Notes: generated by a model not told the origin, from the sequence alone. A stretch of DNA of 42,201 nucleotides from Bacillota bacterium (GCA_012837715.1 DUQR01000017.1:1-42201), one strand, 5' to 3'; shown: positions 25,402-33,710, counted from the first letter of the stretch. A program made the numbers and translations.

Positions 25402-25866
25402 TTGACGGAAACCCGGGTCCTTTTAGAGTTCCCGGTGGAAGGGGGCAATTTTCCGGCTGCCGGAGAAGCGGCCAGCAAAGTTAAGAAAACCCTCCAGAAA
25501 TTAGGAATTGATTCCAACTTGACCAGAAGGGTTTCCATTGCCACTTATGAAGCAGAAATGAATATCGTGATCCATGCCGATTACGGAAAGATTACCTTAC
25601 AGGTCGATCCCGACGGGATTTGGATCCGGGCGGAAGACCGTGGGAAAGGAATCCCCGACATCAGCCAAGCAATGATCGAAGGCTTCTCCACCGCGCCGGA
25701 AAGGGTCAGAGAAATGGGTTTTGGCGCCGGTATGGGTTTGCCCAACATCAAAAAATGCGCTGATCTCCTTGAGATCTCAAGTAAACTCAATATCGGTACT
25801 ACTGTTGCGATGGGCTTTTATTACCCAACCGCAAAGAGGGAAAGCGGACAATCTAAACCAAACTGA
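25402..25866 (+). CDS. RsbW-like GHKL ATPase (anti-sigma factor type)
   Basis: The 154-aa protein is a single HATPase_c domain of the RsbW/SpoIIAB kind. It has the N-box ATYEAEMNIVIHA, the G1 box AEDRGKGIPD and the G2 box GFGAGMGLPNIKKCADLLEI. Such proteins are serine kinases or switch ATPases that bind partner proteins. No sigma factor or anti-anti-sigma partner is adjacent, so its target may be the HydS-like protein or the DRTGG proteins. The start is TTG 25402 behind GGGGGTGAC; the upstream ATG 25363 lies inside the previous gene. Confidence 0.83.
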   Translation: MTETRVLLEFPVEGGNFPAAGEAASKVKKTLQKLGIDSNLTRRVSIATYEAEMNIVIHADYGKITLQVDPDGIWIRAEDRGKGIPDISQAMIEGFSTAPERVREMGFGAGMGLPNIKKCADLLEISSKLNIGTTVAMGFYYPTAKRESGQSKPN

Positions 25867-25888
25867 TCTTCCGTGAGGAGGTGGTTTG

Positions 25889-27271
25889 ATGGAACCCCGT
25901 GCCCATTCCGTCGTCATGGACGAGGAAAAATGTAAAGGATGCACCAATTGCATTAAAAGGTGTCCAACGGAAGCAATCCGCGTCCGCGGTGGGAAAGCTT
26001 TTATTCTTACGGAACGTTGTATCGATTGCGGGGAATGTATTCGCACCTGTGAAAACCATGCCAAAAAAGCAGTAGCCGATTCCTTAGATGCCCTTCAACA
26101 ATATCAGTACCGGGTAGCTTTACCGGCCCCCAGCTTATATGCGCAATTCAAATCGGAAAAACCGGAAAAAATTATCGCCGCCCTTTATCAACTAGGGTTT
26201 GACGAGGTATATGAAGTGGCTTATGCCGCCGAATTAACGACCTGTGCCATTCAACAATATATTCGGGACTACCAAAAAACCGACCGGACCGAGGTTTATC
26301 CCCTCATTTCTTCCTCCTGTCCGGTGGTTACCCGCTTGATTCAAATCCGCTTCCCAAGCCTCCTTCCAAATTTAATCCCAGTGGATCCACCGTATATTAC
26401 CGCCGCCAAATGTTTTCTCCAGCATAGACTGCCCGTGCTCAGCCTTTCCCGGGAAAAAGTGGGCGTCTTTTTTATTACACCATGTCCGGCCAAGATTACC
26501 GACCTCAACGTCTATGGCAAGCATTTGGTCGATGGCGCCATTCCCATCAGCCTGATTTTTGGCAAGCTAAATCAGATTTTGTACCAAAAAAAGCTTTCTC
26601 CCTCTTCCCCGCAAAGTTCCGGTGTGGGGATGGGCTGGGCGCGGGCTGGTGGGGAAAATTTCGCAGTCAAATTCGAGAACACCATGGCGGTTGATGGGAT
26701 CCAAAATATTGTCGCCTTGCTCGAAGAGATCGAAATGGGTAAACTCCATGATATTGAATTTATTGAGGCCATGGCGTGTCCCCAGGGGTGTGTCGGCGGC
26801 GCGTTAACCATTGAAAACCCCTTCGTCGCCCGGGTAATGATTCGAAAACTGGCCGAGCATTACGGAGATAAGGCTTTACCGACCAAGGTCGAAGCAATGT
26901 ACAAAGAGCTAACCCAAAAGGATTCACGCTTCTTTATCCATGACCAAGTTATCCCGGCAAAACCCATCCTCAAACTGGACGGTGATCTGACAAAAGCAAT
27001 TAAGAAATTAAACCAATTAGAAGAGATTGTCGCCAAACTTCCTGGGATTGATTGTGGCGCTTGCGGTTCACCAACCTGCCGCTCATTAGCGGAAGATATC
27101 GTTCAGAATAAGGCCCAACTGACCGATTGTATTATTATCCTACGGGAACAATTGGAAGAGTTAGCCCAGCGCTTATTGGTTTTAGCCCAGATCCGTCCGC
27201 CAGCGATGGGTTGGGAAACCGGAAGAAAGGGGGAGAAGAATGACTCTGAGGGAACTAGTTCAATTGATTGA
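25889..27271 (+). CDS. HydS-like [FeFe]-hydrogenase homologue with Fe-S domains (putative H2/redox sensor)
   Basis: The 460-aa protein opens with two [4Fe-4S] motifs (C15-C18-C21-C25 and C44-C47-C50-C54). A hydrogenase large-subunit domain follows. All four H-cluster cysteines appear to be kept: C144 in SSSCPVV, C199 in TPCPAK, C297 and C301 in EAMACPQGCVGGA. The proton-relay cysteine next to the first is Ser143, as in putative sensory hydrogenases. The C-terminus adds a further cluster motif (IDCGACGSPTCRSLAEDIV, C389/C392/C397/C414) and a helix. No PAS domain is visible, unlike Thermotoga HydS. I start at ATG 25889, 7 nt after GAGGAGG. It overlaps the next gene by 32 bp. Sensing is inferred. 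Confidence 0.85.
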   Translation: MEPRAHSVVMDEEKCKGCTNCIKRCPTEAIRVRGGKAFILTERCIDCGECIRTCENHAKKAVADSLDALQQYQYRVALPAPSLYAQFKSEKPEKIIAALYQLGFDEVYEVAYAAELTTCAIQQYIRDYQKTDRTEVYPLISSSCPVVTRLIQIRFPSLLPNLIPVDPPYITAAKCFLQHRLPVLSLSREKVGVFFITPCPAKITDLNVYGKHLVDGAIPISLIFGKLNQILYQKKLSPSSPQSSGVGMGWARAGGENFAVKFENTMAVDGIQNIVALLEEIEMGKLHDIEFIEAMACPQGCVGGALTIENPFVARVMIRKLAEHYGDKALPTKVEAMYKELTQKDSRFFIHDQVIPAKPILKLDGDLTKAIKKLNQLEEIVAKLPGIDCGACGSPTCRSLAEDIVQNKAQLTDCIIILREQLEELAQRLLVLAQIRPPAMGWETGRKGEKNDSEGTSSID

Positions 27272-27584
27272 AGCAGAGGTCGTGACCGGTGAAGGACGCT
27301 TAGACGAAAAGGTCACCGGAGTTTACGTTTCTGATCTCTTAAGTGATGTCATGGGGCACGCCCGGGAAGGGGAGGTGTGGCTGACCATCCAAACCCACAC
27401 CAATGTAGTGGCCGTGGCTTTATTACTGAATCTGGCCGCGGTTATTTTCACGGCCGACGCTAAACCCGACCCTTTAACCGTAGAAAAGGCACAAAACGAA
27501 GGCACGGTTCTCCTGACGACCAATTTAAGCACCTTTGAAACCGCCGGGCGCCTCTATTGTAAATTAAATGAAAACCCCGCTTAA
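27240..27584 (+). CDS. DRTGG-domain protein (second copy)
   Basis: The 114-aa protein has a DRTGG-type opening (MTLRELVQLIEAEVVTGEG) and VSDLLSDVMGHA, with the same layout as the first copy at 25025. The copies look paralogous but diverged. It starts at ATG 27240 behind AAGGGGGAG, inside the end of the HydS-like gene, and overlaps the PHP gene by 17 bp; such overlaps suggest translational coupling. Function unknown; regulatory binding of a nucleotide is possible. Confidence 0.8.
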   Translation: MTLRELVQLIEAEVVTGEGRLDEKVTGVYVSDLLSDVMGHAREGEVWLTIQTHTNVVAVALLLNLAAVIFTADAKPDPLTVEKAQNEGTVLLTTNLSTFETAGRLYCKLNENPA

Positions 27585-28308
27585 AACCTATGCCGCCGAT
27601 CTTCACCTCCACACCATCCTTTCGCCCTGTGGGGACGGGCAGATGGTACCGGAACTAGTTTTCGCGCAAGCGCTCAAAAAGGGGGTTCAGATTCTAGCGA
27701 TCACCGATCATAATTCCACCCGCAACCTTCCGGCCTTTCTTCGCCTCTGTCCACCGGAATTATGGGTGATCCCAGGAATGGAAGTCCAGACCAAAGAGGA
27801 GATACATCTAATCTGTTTATTTCCCCGGTTGGAACCGGCAATGGAGTGGGGGAAGACGGTCCGGGCTTTGTTACCGTCCATCAAGAATGAAAAGGGGTAT
27901 TTTGGTTCGCAAATAATCTTAAACGAAAACGGAGCAGCCGATGGGGAAGAGGAAGTTTTGCTCCTTAACTCCATTGATCTATCTCTGGAAGAAACCGTTG
28001 CCCAGGTGCGGCGGTTAGGCGGACTCATCTATCCGGCCCATATTAACCGGCCAGCCTTTAGCATCATTTCACAAATCGGGTTTATCCCGGAGGGTCTAGA
28101 GTTTAAAGTCTTAGAAATCTCACCCCGCGCCTGTGTGGAACAGCTTGGTCAACAATACCCCGACTACACTCTAGTCCGGGCTTCCGATGCCCATTATTTG
28201 GAGCAAATTGGTGTTCAGGCTTCCTCTTTAAAATTGGCCGGTTTGAATTGGGAGGAGCTAATTTTTGCCCTCACCCGGCAGGAAGGGAGGGATGTAATCC
28301 TTCATTAA
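27568..28308 (+). CDS. PHP-domain metal-dependent phosphoesterase
   Basis: The 246-aa protein has the PHP motifs: AADLHLHTILSPCGDG (motif I), ILAITDHNSTRN (motif II), IPGMEVQTKEEIHLIC (motif III) and RASDAHYLEQIG near the C-terminus. Family members hydrolyse phosphoesters such as nucleotides or 3',5'-bisphosphates using two or three metal ions. The substrate is not evident. It overlaps the second DRTGG gene and ends the first half of the cluster. In related clusters PHP genes sit beside hydrogenase genes, but the reason is not known. Confidence 0.85.
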   Translation: MKTPLKTYAADLHLHTILSPCGDGQMVPELVFAQALKKGVQILAITDHNSTRNLPAFLRLCPPELWVIPGMEVQTKEEIHLICLFPRLEPAMEWGKTVRALLPSIKNEKGYFGSQIILNENGAADGEEEVLLLNSIDLSLEETVAQVRRLGGLIYPAHINRPAFSIISQIGFIPEGLEFKVLEISPRACVEQLGQQYPDYTLVRASDAHYLEQIGVQASSLKLAGLNWEELIFALTRQEGRDVILH

Positions 28309-28410
28309 CATTAATGTAACATGGTAAAACCAGCTATTACGTTGAATTTTTGTTAAAATAATGGTAACCTGAAATATGGAGTTAGATCTACACTTGAGGA
28401 GGCAATAACG

Positions 28411-28902
28411 ATGACAGAAGCCTGTTGCCATGGTATTACAGATGAAAAATACCAGAAACTAGATGAGGTCATTAACCAGTACAAGGGAAAGCCGGGTGGA
28501 TTAATTCCGGTGCTCCACCAAGCCCAGTTAATCTTTGGTTATCTGCCGAAAGAAGTCCAGATCAAAGTCGCGGAAGGACTTGACATTCCTTTAAGTGAAG
28601 TATATGGTGTAGTTACTTTTTACACATTTTTCTCCCAAAAACCAAGAGGAAAACATACCATCGGGGTATGTTTGGGCACAGCTTGCTACGTGAAAGGGGC
28701 AGCTGAAATTGTGGAAGCCCTGGAGAATAGTCTAGGGATTAAAGTGGGGGACACTACCGACAATGGAGAGTTTTCGTTAATGGTCACCCGTTGTATTGGC
28801 GCCTGTGGACTAGCCCCGGTGTTAACGGTCGGCGAAGATGTATACGGACGTTTATCTCCTGACAAAATACCGGAGATTATCAAACACTACGAGAAGATGT
28901 AA
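28411..28902 (+). CDS. hydC: NuoE/HydC-like [2Fe-2S] subunit
   Basis: The 163-aa protein is a thioredoxin-fold [2Fe-2S] protein of the NuoE family. The first half includes IPVLHQAQLIFGYLPKEVQ and EVYGVVTFYTFF. The cluster cysteines are in CLGTACYVKG (C-x4-C) and TRCIGACGLAP (C-x3-C). It carries electrons from the flavin subunit (see 29795) in NADH-linked hydrogenase or bifurcating complexes. It starts at ATG 28411 behind GAGGAGG. The catalytic HydA gene is not in the window. Confidence 0.9.
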   Translation: MTEACCHGITDEKYQKLDEVINQYKGKPGGLIPVLHQAQLIFGYLPKEVQIKVAEGLDIPLSEVYGVVTFYTFFSQKPRGKHTIGVCLGTACYVKGAAEIVEALENSLGIKVGDTTDNGEFSLMVTRCIGACGLAPVLTVGEDVYGRLSPDKIPEIIKHYEKM

Positions 28903-28923
28903 AAGAGCTAAAAATTGCTGAGT

Positions 28924-28953
28924 AGGAGAAGAAACGTTTTTTTATTTTCTCCT
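28924..28953 (+). terminator. Weak hairpin after hydC
   Basis: AGGAGAA pairs with TTCTCCT around a loop rich in T; a clear T tract after the stem is lacking. It might attenuate rather than end transcription. Confidence 0.35.
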
Positions 28954-28982
28954 CCTTGTGATTTTTGGATCAAAGTCCGGTG

Positions 28983-29534
28983 ATGGTTTTGAAAGACTTT
29001 TCACTGCATCTATTAGATTTAGCGCAAAATTCGTTGCGGGCGGGCGCTACTTTAATCAGTTTCTTCCTTAACGAACAAGTTAGAGAGAATCTGTTGGTCA
29101 TTGAGATCAAAGATAACGGTAAAGGAATGACCCGTGATGAACTGAGAAAAGTAGTGGACCCCTTTTTCACGACCCGCACCACCCGTAAAGTAGGTTTAGG
29201 TGTCTCTCTTTTTGCTGCCGCCGCCCAGCGTTGTGGGGGAAAATTAACCATAAGCTCCACACCTGATCTAGGAACGCGGTTAACTGCCAGCTTCCAGCTG
29301 AACCACTGGGACAAACCTCCCCTGGGCGATATGGCTAGCACATTAATAACCTTAATCGCCGGAAATCCTGAGGTTGATTTGGTCTATCGGCACCAGAGGG
29401 GAACCGCCGAGTATCTTTTTGATACTAGAGGTATAAAAAAACAATTGAAGGATGTTCCGATTTGTAACCCTACGGTTTTGACTTTTCTAGAAGAAGAGAT
29501 TCGAACGGGTTTAGCTCAGATCGAGAACTTATAA
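28983..29534 (+). CDS. GHKL (histidine kinase-like) ATPase of hydrogenase clusters
   Basis: The 183-aa protein is a lone HATPase_c domain with an N-box (LHLLDLAQNSLRAGA), a G1 box (EIKDNGKGMTRDELRK) and a lid/G2 region (FFTTRTTRKVGLGVSLF). There is no phosphoacceptor helix. Lone ATPases of this kind lie between NuoE- and NuoF-like genes in hydrogenase operons of several anaerobes, so this arrangement is typical, though the role is unproven. The start is uncertain: ATG 28983, TTG 28989 or TTG 28965, none with a good Shine-Dalgarno. Confidence 0.78.
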   Translation: MVLKDFSLHLLDLAQNSLRAGATLISFFLNEQVRENLLVIEIKDNGKGMTRDELRKVVDPFFTTRTTRKVGLGVSLFAAAAQRCGGKLTISSTPDLGTRLTASFQLNHWDKPPLGDMASTLITLIAGNPEVDLVYRHQRGTAEYLFDTRGIKKQLKDVPICNPTVLTFLEEEIRTGLAQIENL

Positions 29535-29764
29535 ACTAATTGGGCTAATTGCGTTGTCCCCCTAGCAACCATCCCGTAACCAGAGCTTGATTGGCTTGAC
29601 CGGTCATCGGTAAGCATCACACTATCGATTGGGGCACGCCCCCGATGAGTAAACAACGCAATTGGCTTGAACAAAGCTTTTTCCGTTGTAACCAATAAAA
29701 AGGATTTCAATACCATATTTGTATTGGAATCGTTGAAGCCAAGGACAACGCAAAAAGCCCTAAC
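29535..29764. repeat. Palindromic intergenic element, full copy
   Basis: About 230 bp between the ATPase gene and hydB are built of nested inverted repeats. The outer arms are GGGCTAATTGCGTTGTCC (29542-29559) and GGACAACGCAAAAAGCCC (29743-29760). An inner arm ACAACGCAATTGGCTT (29654-29669) also pairs with the left end. A second hairpin joins GCTTTTTCCGTTGT (29676-29689) with ACAACGCAAAAAGC (29745-29758), enclosing GATTTCAATAC/GTATTGGAATC. A degenerate copy lies at 7914-8022. It could be a MITE-like mobile repeat or a structured RNA. Confidence 0.65.
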
Positions 29765-29794
29765 TAAGCTAGAAAGGAAGAAGGGAAGTAAATT

Positions 29795-31588
29795 ATGAAC
29801 CTGTATCGTGCTCATGTCTTAATTTGCGGTGGCGCTGGTTGTCTTTCGTCCGGATGCAAAGCAGTCTTAGACAAGTTTAATACCGAGCTCAAAGCACATA
29901 ATTTACAAGACGAAATTAATGTGGTTGAAACCGGGTGTATTGGTACCTGTGATCTAGGACCGGTCATGGTGGTCTATCCCGAGGGAATATTTTATCAGAA
30001 AGTCGCTCCGGAAGATGTCACGGAAATTATCGAAGAACATCTCATCAAAGGAAGGTACGTCACCCGTTTATTATATGAACGACCGGCTTCCGGTGAACAA
30101 ATACCTTTTTACAATGAGATTAATTTCTTCCGGAAACAGCAGCGGATTGCTTTACGGAACGTCGGACTAATCAATCCCGAAGTAATCGAGGAATATATCG
30201 CGCAAGACGGTTATCTCGCCCTTGGTAAAGTGCTTTCCACCTACACCCCGGAACAAGTAATCCAAGTGCTTAAAGATTCCGGGTTACGGGGAAGAGGAGG
30301 GGCTGGATTCCCCACCGGCTTGAAATGGGAGTTTACCAAAAATGCCCCCGGGGATCAGAAATACGTGATCTGTAACGCCGACGAGGGCGACCCTGGCGCC
30401 TTTATGGACCGCAGTGTTCTCGAAGGAGATCCCCATTCCGTAATTGAGGCGATGACGATTGCCGGTTATGCCGTTGGCGCCAATCAAGGTTATATCTATG
30501 TGCGGGCCGAATATCCTTTAGCTGTGCAAAGATTGGAAGACGCCATTAAAAAAGCCCATGAATTTGGGATGCTTGGTGAGAATATTTTCGGAACCGGTTT
30601 TTCCTTTGATCTGGAAATCCGCGTCGGAGCGGGCGCCTTTGTCTGTGGTGAAGAAACCGCCCTGCTCGCCTCGATCGAAGGGAAACGGGGAGAACCCCGT
30701 CCCAAACCGCCTTTCCCGGCTTCCCAAGGATTATGGGGTAAACCAACCTTAATCAATAACGTGGAGACTTTCGCTAATATTCCCGTCATCATTAATCGGG
30801 GCGCCGATTGGTTTAAACAGATCGGTACGGAAAAAAGCAAAGGCACGAAAGTTTTCGCCTTAGCCGGAAAAGTTAATAACACCGGTCTGGTGGAAGTGCC
30901 CATGGGCACCACTTTACGCGAAGTCATCTTTGAATTGGGCGGTGGCATTCCCAACCATAAGCGGTTTAAAGCAGCCCAAACCGGTGGTCCCTCCGGCGGT
31001 TGTCTTACCGAGAAAGATCTGGATCAGCCCATGGATTACGAGTCGTTAGTAGCAGCCGGTTCAATGATGGGGTCCGGTGGCTTGATCGTCATGGACGAGG
31101 ACAACTGTATGGTGGACGTAGCCCGCTTCTTCTTGGAATTTACCCAGGATGAATCGTGCGGTAAATGTACCCCGTGCCGGGTTGGAACCAAAAGAATGTT
31201 GGAGATCTTGACTAAAATTACCCAAGGTAAAGGCGAAGAAAAGGATCTGGAACTTCTGGAGGAATTAGCCACTTCCATTAAGGCCACCGCCTTGTGCGGA
31301 CTGGGTCAATCGGCTCCTAATCCGGTCTTGAGCACAATCCGGAATTTCCGCGATGAATATTTAGCCCACATTAGGGAGAAAAGATGCCCCGCCAAAGTAT
31401 GTCGGGCCTTATTACAATACTCCATCAGCAGCGAATTGTGTAAAGGGTGCGGGTTATGCGCACGTAATTGTCCGGAGAATGCAATCAGCGGCGAACCGAA
31501 GAAACCCTATACCATTGACCAAGAAAAATGTATCAAGTGCGGTAATTGTCTGGATAAATGTCCCTTTAACGCAATTACGCTTAAGTAA
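29795..31588 (+). CDS. hydB: NuoF/HydB-like NADH-oxidising flavoprotein
   Basis: The 597-aa protein has three parts. An N-terminal [2Fe-2S] thioredoxin-like domain (about 1-90) carries CGGAGCLSSGC and CIGTCDLGP. The NuoF core (about 120-540) carries the FMN/NADH loop LRGRGGAGFPTGLKWEF, VICNADEGDPGAFMDR and the [4Fe-4S] motif SCGKCTPCRVGTKRM. The C-terminus has two ferredoxin-type clusters (CKGCGLCARNCPENAI, CIKCGNCLDKCPFNAI). This layout matches HydB of bifurcating hydrogenases and related NADH:ferredoxin enzymes. The start is ATG 29795. HydA, normally the next gene, is missing; a LuxR-type gene follows. Confidence 0.92.
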   Translation: MNLYRAHVLICGGAGCLSSGCKAVLDKFNTELKAHNLQDEINVVETGCIGTCDLGPVMVVYPEGIFYQKVAPEDVTEIIEEHLIKGRYVTRLLYERPASGEQIPFYNEINFFRKQQRIALRNVGLINPEVIEEYIAQDGYLALGKVLSTYTPEQVIQVLKDSGLRGRGGAGFPTGLKWEFTKNAPGDQKYVICNADEGDPGAFMDRSVLEGDPHSVIEAMTIAGYAVGANQGYIYVRAEYPLAVQRLEDAIKKAHEFGMLGENIFGTGFSFDLEIRVGAGAFVCGEETALLASIEGKRGEPRPKPPFPASQGLWGKPTLINNVETFANIPVIINRGADWFKQIGTEKSKGTKVFALAGKVNNTGLVEVPMGTTLREVIFELGGGIPNHKRFKAAQTGGPSGGCLTEKDLDQPMDYESLVAAGSMMGSGGLIVMDEDNCMVDVARFFLEFTQDESCGKCTPCRVGTKRMLEILTKITQGKGEEKDLELLEELATSIKATALCGLGQSAPNPVLSTIRNFRDEYLAHIREKRCPAKVCRALLQYSISSELCKGCGLCARNCPENAISGEPKKPYTIDQEKCIKCGNCLDKCPFNAITLK

Positions 31589-31716
31589 TAGCGGGTAAAA
31601 GAGGCTAATTAAATTTTCGTCCTTCACCTCCTCGCCTTTTTATTCATATCATGTACCAGAAGAAATTCGTCCTTGGTAAGTATTTTCTATGGTAGAATGG
31701 AGAGGAGGAAGGGCAG

Positions 31717-31971
31717 ATGGCCCAATTACCGAGTACGCATCGACCCAATCTCCTTGAACAGTTGAGCCCCAGAGAGCGGGAGATCCTGCCTTTAGTGGCT
31801 CAAGGAAAGGATAATCGTGAGATTGGTAGGATCTTATTCATTAGTGAAAAAACAGCGAAAAACTACGTGACCAGTATTCGGAAGAAGTTAGGATTGAAAA
31901 ACCGAGCCCAAATTGCCCTCTTTGCGCTCAAAGAGGGGATCATTCAGCTTGATGAGACCTTAATTAATTAG
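31717..31971 (+). CDS. Small LuxR/GerE-type HTH regulator
   Basis: The 84-aa protein is a LuxR-type DNA-binding domain alone, similar in size to GerE. It shows LSPREREILPLVAQGKDNRE, the helix-turn-helix around IGRILFISEKTAKNYVTSI, and RKKLGLKNRAQIALFAL. It has no receiver or ligand domain, so activity is presumably set by its amount or by partners. It starts at ATG 31717 behind GAGGAGGAAGG and is followed by a terminator at 32008-32043. Its targets are not evident. Confidence 0.85.
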   Translation: MAQLPSTHRPNLLEQLSPREREILPLVAQGKDNREIGRILFISEKTAKNYVTSIRKKLGLKNRAQIALFALKEGIIQLDETLIN

Positions 31972-32007
31972 TATATTGCCCCATAGGGAAATAAATTTCA
32001 ACTGCAA

Positions 32008-32043
32008 AATGCAGTCTTGGGTTGCCAGGACTGCATTTTTTTA
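32008..32043 (+). terminator. Intrinsic terminator after the LuxR-type gene
   Basis: AAATGCAGTC pairs with GACTGCATTT and is followed by a T tract. Confidence 0.9.
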
Positions 32044-32055
32044 CATAAAGGATTA

Positions 32056-32165
32056 GGACCTAAGACCACGAAAATAGTAAGCACCGAAGTGGTTGCGGTC
32101 TAGGTTCCCAATGGTAGAGGAGGCGAAAAAGCGGACAACCACCGGTTAGGAGAGAATAACGAACC
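32056..32165 (+). promoter_or_regulatory. Possible structured leader of the CAP-protein gene
   Basis: Between the terminator and the CAP gene the sequence forms an extended hairpin: GGACCTAAGACCAC with GTGGTTGCGGTCTAGGTTCC (32056-32107), followed by CGGTT/AACCG pairing (to about 32170). It does not match a riboswitch class that I can identify with confidence. Confidence 0.3.
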
Positions 32166-32212
32166 AACCGTTGCAGCACGACGAAAAGGGCAGTCTGAAG
32201 GGAGAAGATTCG

Positions 32213-32992
32213 ATGCGGATTCGTGCCCGATTCGTTAGTAGTTTCATTCTCGCAGTTGCCCTTATCTTTGTGGTACTACTTCCAGCATTAGCTGCCACCT
32301 ACTATGTGACTTATGGGTCCTCACCCTATTATACGCCACCGACTGGTGGTTCGTCTTACGGAAACGGAAGTACGTATCAATATAACTCGGGGAGCTACTC
32401 AACGAAGTATAATTCGAACTACTCCACGCAGTACTATTATTACACCAGCCGCTACAGCAATGGATCAAGCTACTATGTACCTCCGAAAACAAGTACTCCG
32501 GCTCCGAGCAATCCAAAGCCGAGTAACCCCGCTCCCAATAACCCGGCTCCGACTAACCCAACCCCAGTGGAGCCCAAGCCGACCAACCCGACGACCCCAA
32601 GCAAAGGGTTGACGGCAATGGAGCAGAAGATGGTAACCTTAGTCAACCAGGAACGGACCAAGGCTGGCTTACAACAGTTAAAAGTAGACAACACCCTGGT
32701 ACAGCTGGCTAGAAAGAAAAGCCAAGATATGATTGACAAGAACTATTTTGGCCATACTTCACCGACCTATGGTTCGCCTTTTGAAATGATGAAAAGCGCC
32801 GGCGTCAGTTACTATACGGCCGGTGAAAACCTAGCTGGCGCCGGTTCAGTCGAATCAGCCCACGCCAGTCTTATGGCCAGCTCCGGCCATCGCGCAAATA
32901 TTCTCAATGCCCGGTATAACCATTTCGGCGTTGGGATTGCGGTAGGTGGCCCCTATGGGAATATGTTCACCCAATTATTTATCGGAAAATAA
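32213..32992 (+). CDS. Secreted CAP/SCP-domain protein
   Basis: The 259-aa protein has a signal peptide (MRIRARF then a hydrophobic stretch ending at ALAA, about 1-27). A Tyr/Ser/Gly-rich low-complexity region (about 28-88) and a Pro/Asn/Thr linker (about 90-130) follow. The CAP domain (about 135-259) has MVTLVNQERTKAGLQQL, HTSPTYGSPFEMM, AGENLAG and SSGHRANILNARYNHFGVGI. Bacterial CAP proteins such as YkwD are exported and implicated in spore coat or envelope functions; the activity is unclear. The start ATG 32213 is 7 nt behind AGGGAGA; TTG 32171 would put residues before the signal peptide. Confidence 0.88.
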   Translation: MRIRARFVSSFILAVALIFVVLLPALAATYYVTYGSSPYYTPPTGGSSYGNGSTYQYNSGSYSTKYNSNYSTQYYYYTSRYSNGSSYYVPPKTSTPAPSNPKPSNPAPNNPAPTNPTPVEPKPTNPTTPSKGLTAMEQKMVTLVNQERTKAGLQQLKVDNTLVQLARKKSQDMIDKNYFGHTSPTYGSPFEMMKSAGVSYYTAGENLAGAGSVESAHASLMASSGHRANILNARYNHFGVGIAVGGPYGNMFTQLFIGK

Positions 32993-33044
32993 AATTTTAA
33001 ACAACTGCCTTTCGTCGGGAAAAGCTGCACCGCTTTTCCACACC

Positions 33045-33075
33045 AAAAAAGCCTGCTTTCAAGAGCAGGCTTTTT
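33045..33075. terminator. Bidirectional terminator between the CAP gene and lexA
   Basis: GCCTGCT (33051-33057) pairs with AGCAGGC (33064-33070), flanked by six A and five T residues, and can stop both convergent transcripts. A second hairpin (GGAAAAGC/GCTTTTCC, 33018-33039) lies just before it. Confidence 0.88.
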
Positions 33076-33089
33076 CACTTTTTTAAGGC

Positions 33090-33710
33090 TTAAAACTTGC
33101 GGATCAACCCGATCACCTTCCCTAAAACCGAAAGGTGATCAGTATAGATCGGGTTATAAACCGGATTCTCCGGTTGGAGCCGATATCGGCCGGCTTCCCG
33201 GAAAAACCGTTTGACCGTAGCTTCGCCATTATCAAGGAGGGCCACAACAATCTCGCCGTTGTTGGCGGTGGAAGTTTTATGGACCACCACCAGATCCCGG
33301 TCAAATATCCCGGCGTTAATCATACTATCTCCCTTGATTTTTAAAATAAAGAGATCCCGATAGGAAGTGAAATCTTTGGGCAAAGGATAATACTCTTCAA
33401 TATTTTCCACCGCTAAGATGGGTTCACCAGCAGTCACCCGACCGAGCACCGGAACGGGGAGAACCTCTGGGGAGAAAAGCTCAGTGGAATCTAGCGTCGG
33501 TTTTAATATTTCAATCGCCCGGGGCTTTGTTGGATCGCGCCGGATATAGCCTAATTGTTGTAATTTCTCTAAGTGAGCATGCACCGATGAGCTTGAGCTC
33601 AAACCAACCGCTTCCCCGATTTCCCGGACTGATGGGGGATAACCCTTCATTTGGGTCTCTTTAATTATATACTCTAAAATCTCTTGCTGCCGTTGGTTAA
33701 GATCCTCCAC
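33090..33710 (-). CDS. lexA: LexA SOS repressor
   Basis: LexA represses DNA-damage genes and cleaves itself when RecA filaments form. The 206-aa protein has a winged HTH (about 1-65: YPPSVREIGEAVGLSSSSSV) and a peptidase S24 domain. Self-cleavage falls at A94-G95 (VTAGEP), with Ser129 (GDSM) and Lys167 (ATVKRF) as the catalytic dyad. The start is GTG 33710, 6 nt from AAGGAGGG (33717-33724). The promoter on the minus strand overlaps an SOS box, so it regulates itself. The divergent yneA-like gene shares the region, as in Bacillus. Confidence 0.96.
   Translation of the reverse strand: MEDLNQRQQEILEYIIKETQMKGYPPSVREIGEAVGLSSSSSVHAHLEKLQQLGYIRRDPTKPRAIEILKPTLDSTELFSPEVLPVPVLGRVTAGEPILAVENIEEYYPLPKDFTSYRDLFILKIKGDSMINAGIFDRDLVVVHKTSTANNGEIVVALLDNGEATVKRFFREAGRYRLQPENPVYNPIYTDHLSVLGKVIGLIRKF

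Noticed and set aside
28321-28380. Promoter before hydC from TTGAAT and TAAAAT
   Set aside because: The two hexamers are only 6 bp apart and no other spacing gives a good pair.
32044-32212. Cyclic di-AMP (ydaO-type) riboswitch before the CAP gene
   Set aside because: Some words look similar, but the conserved order of motifs could not be traced.
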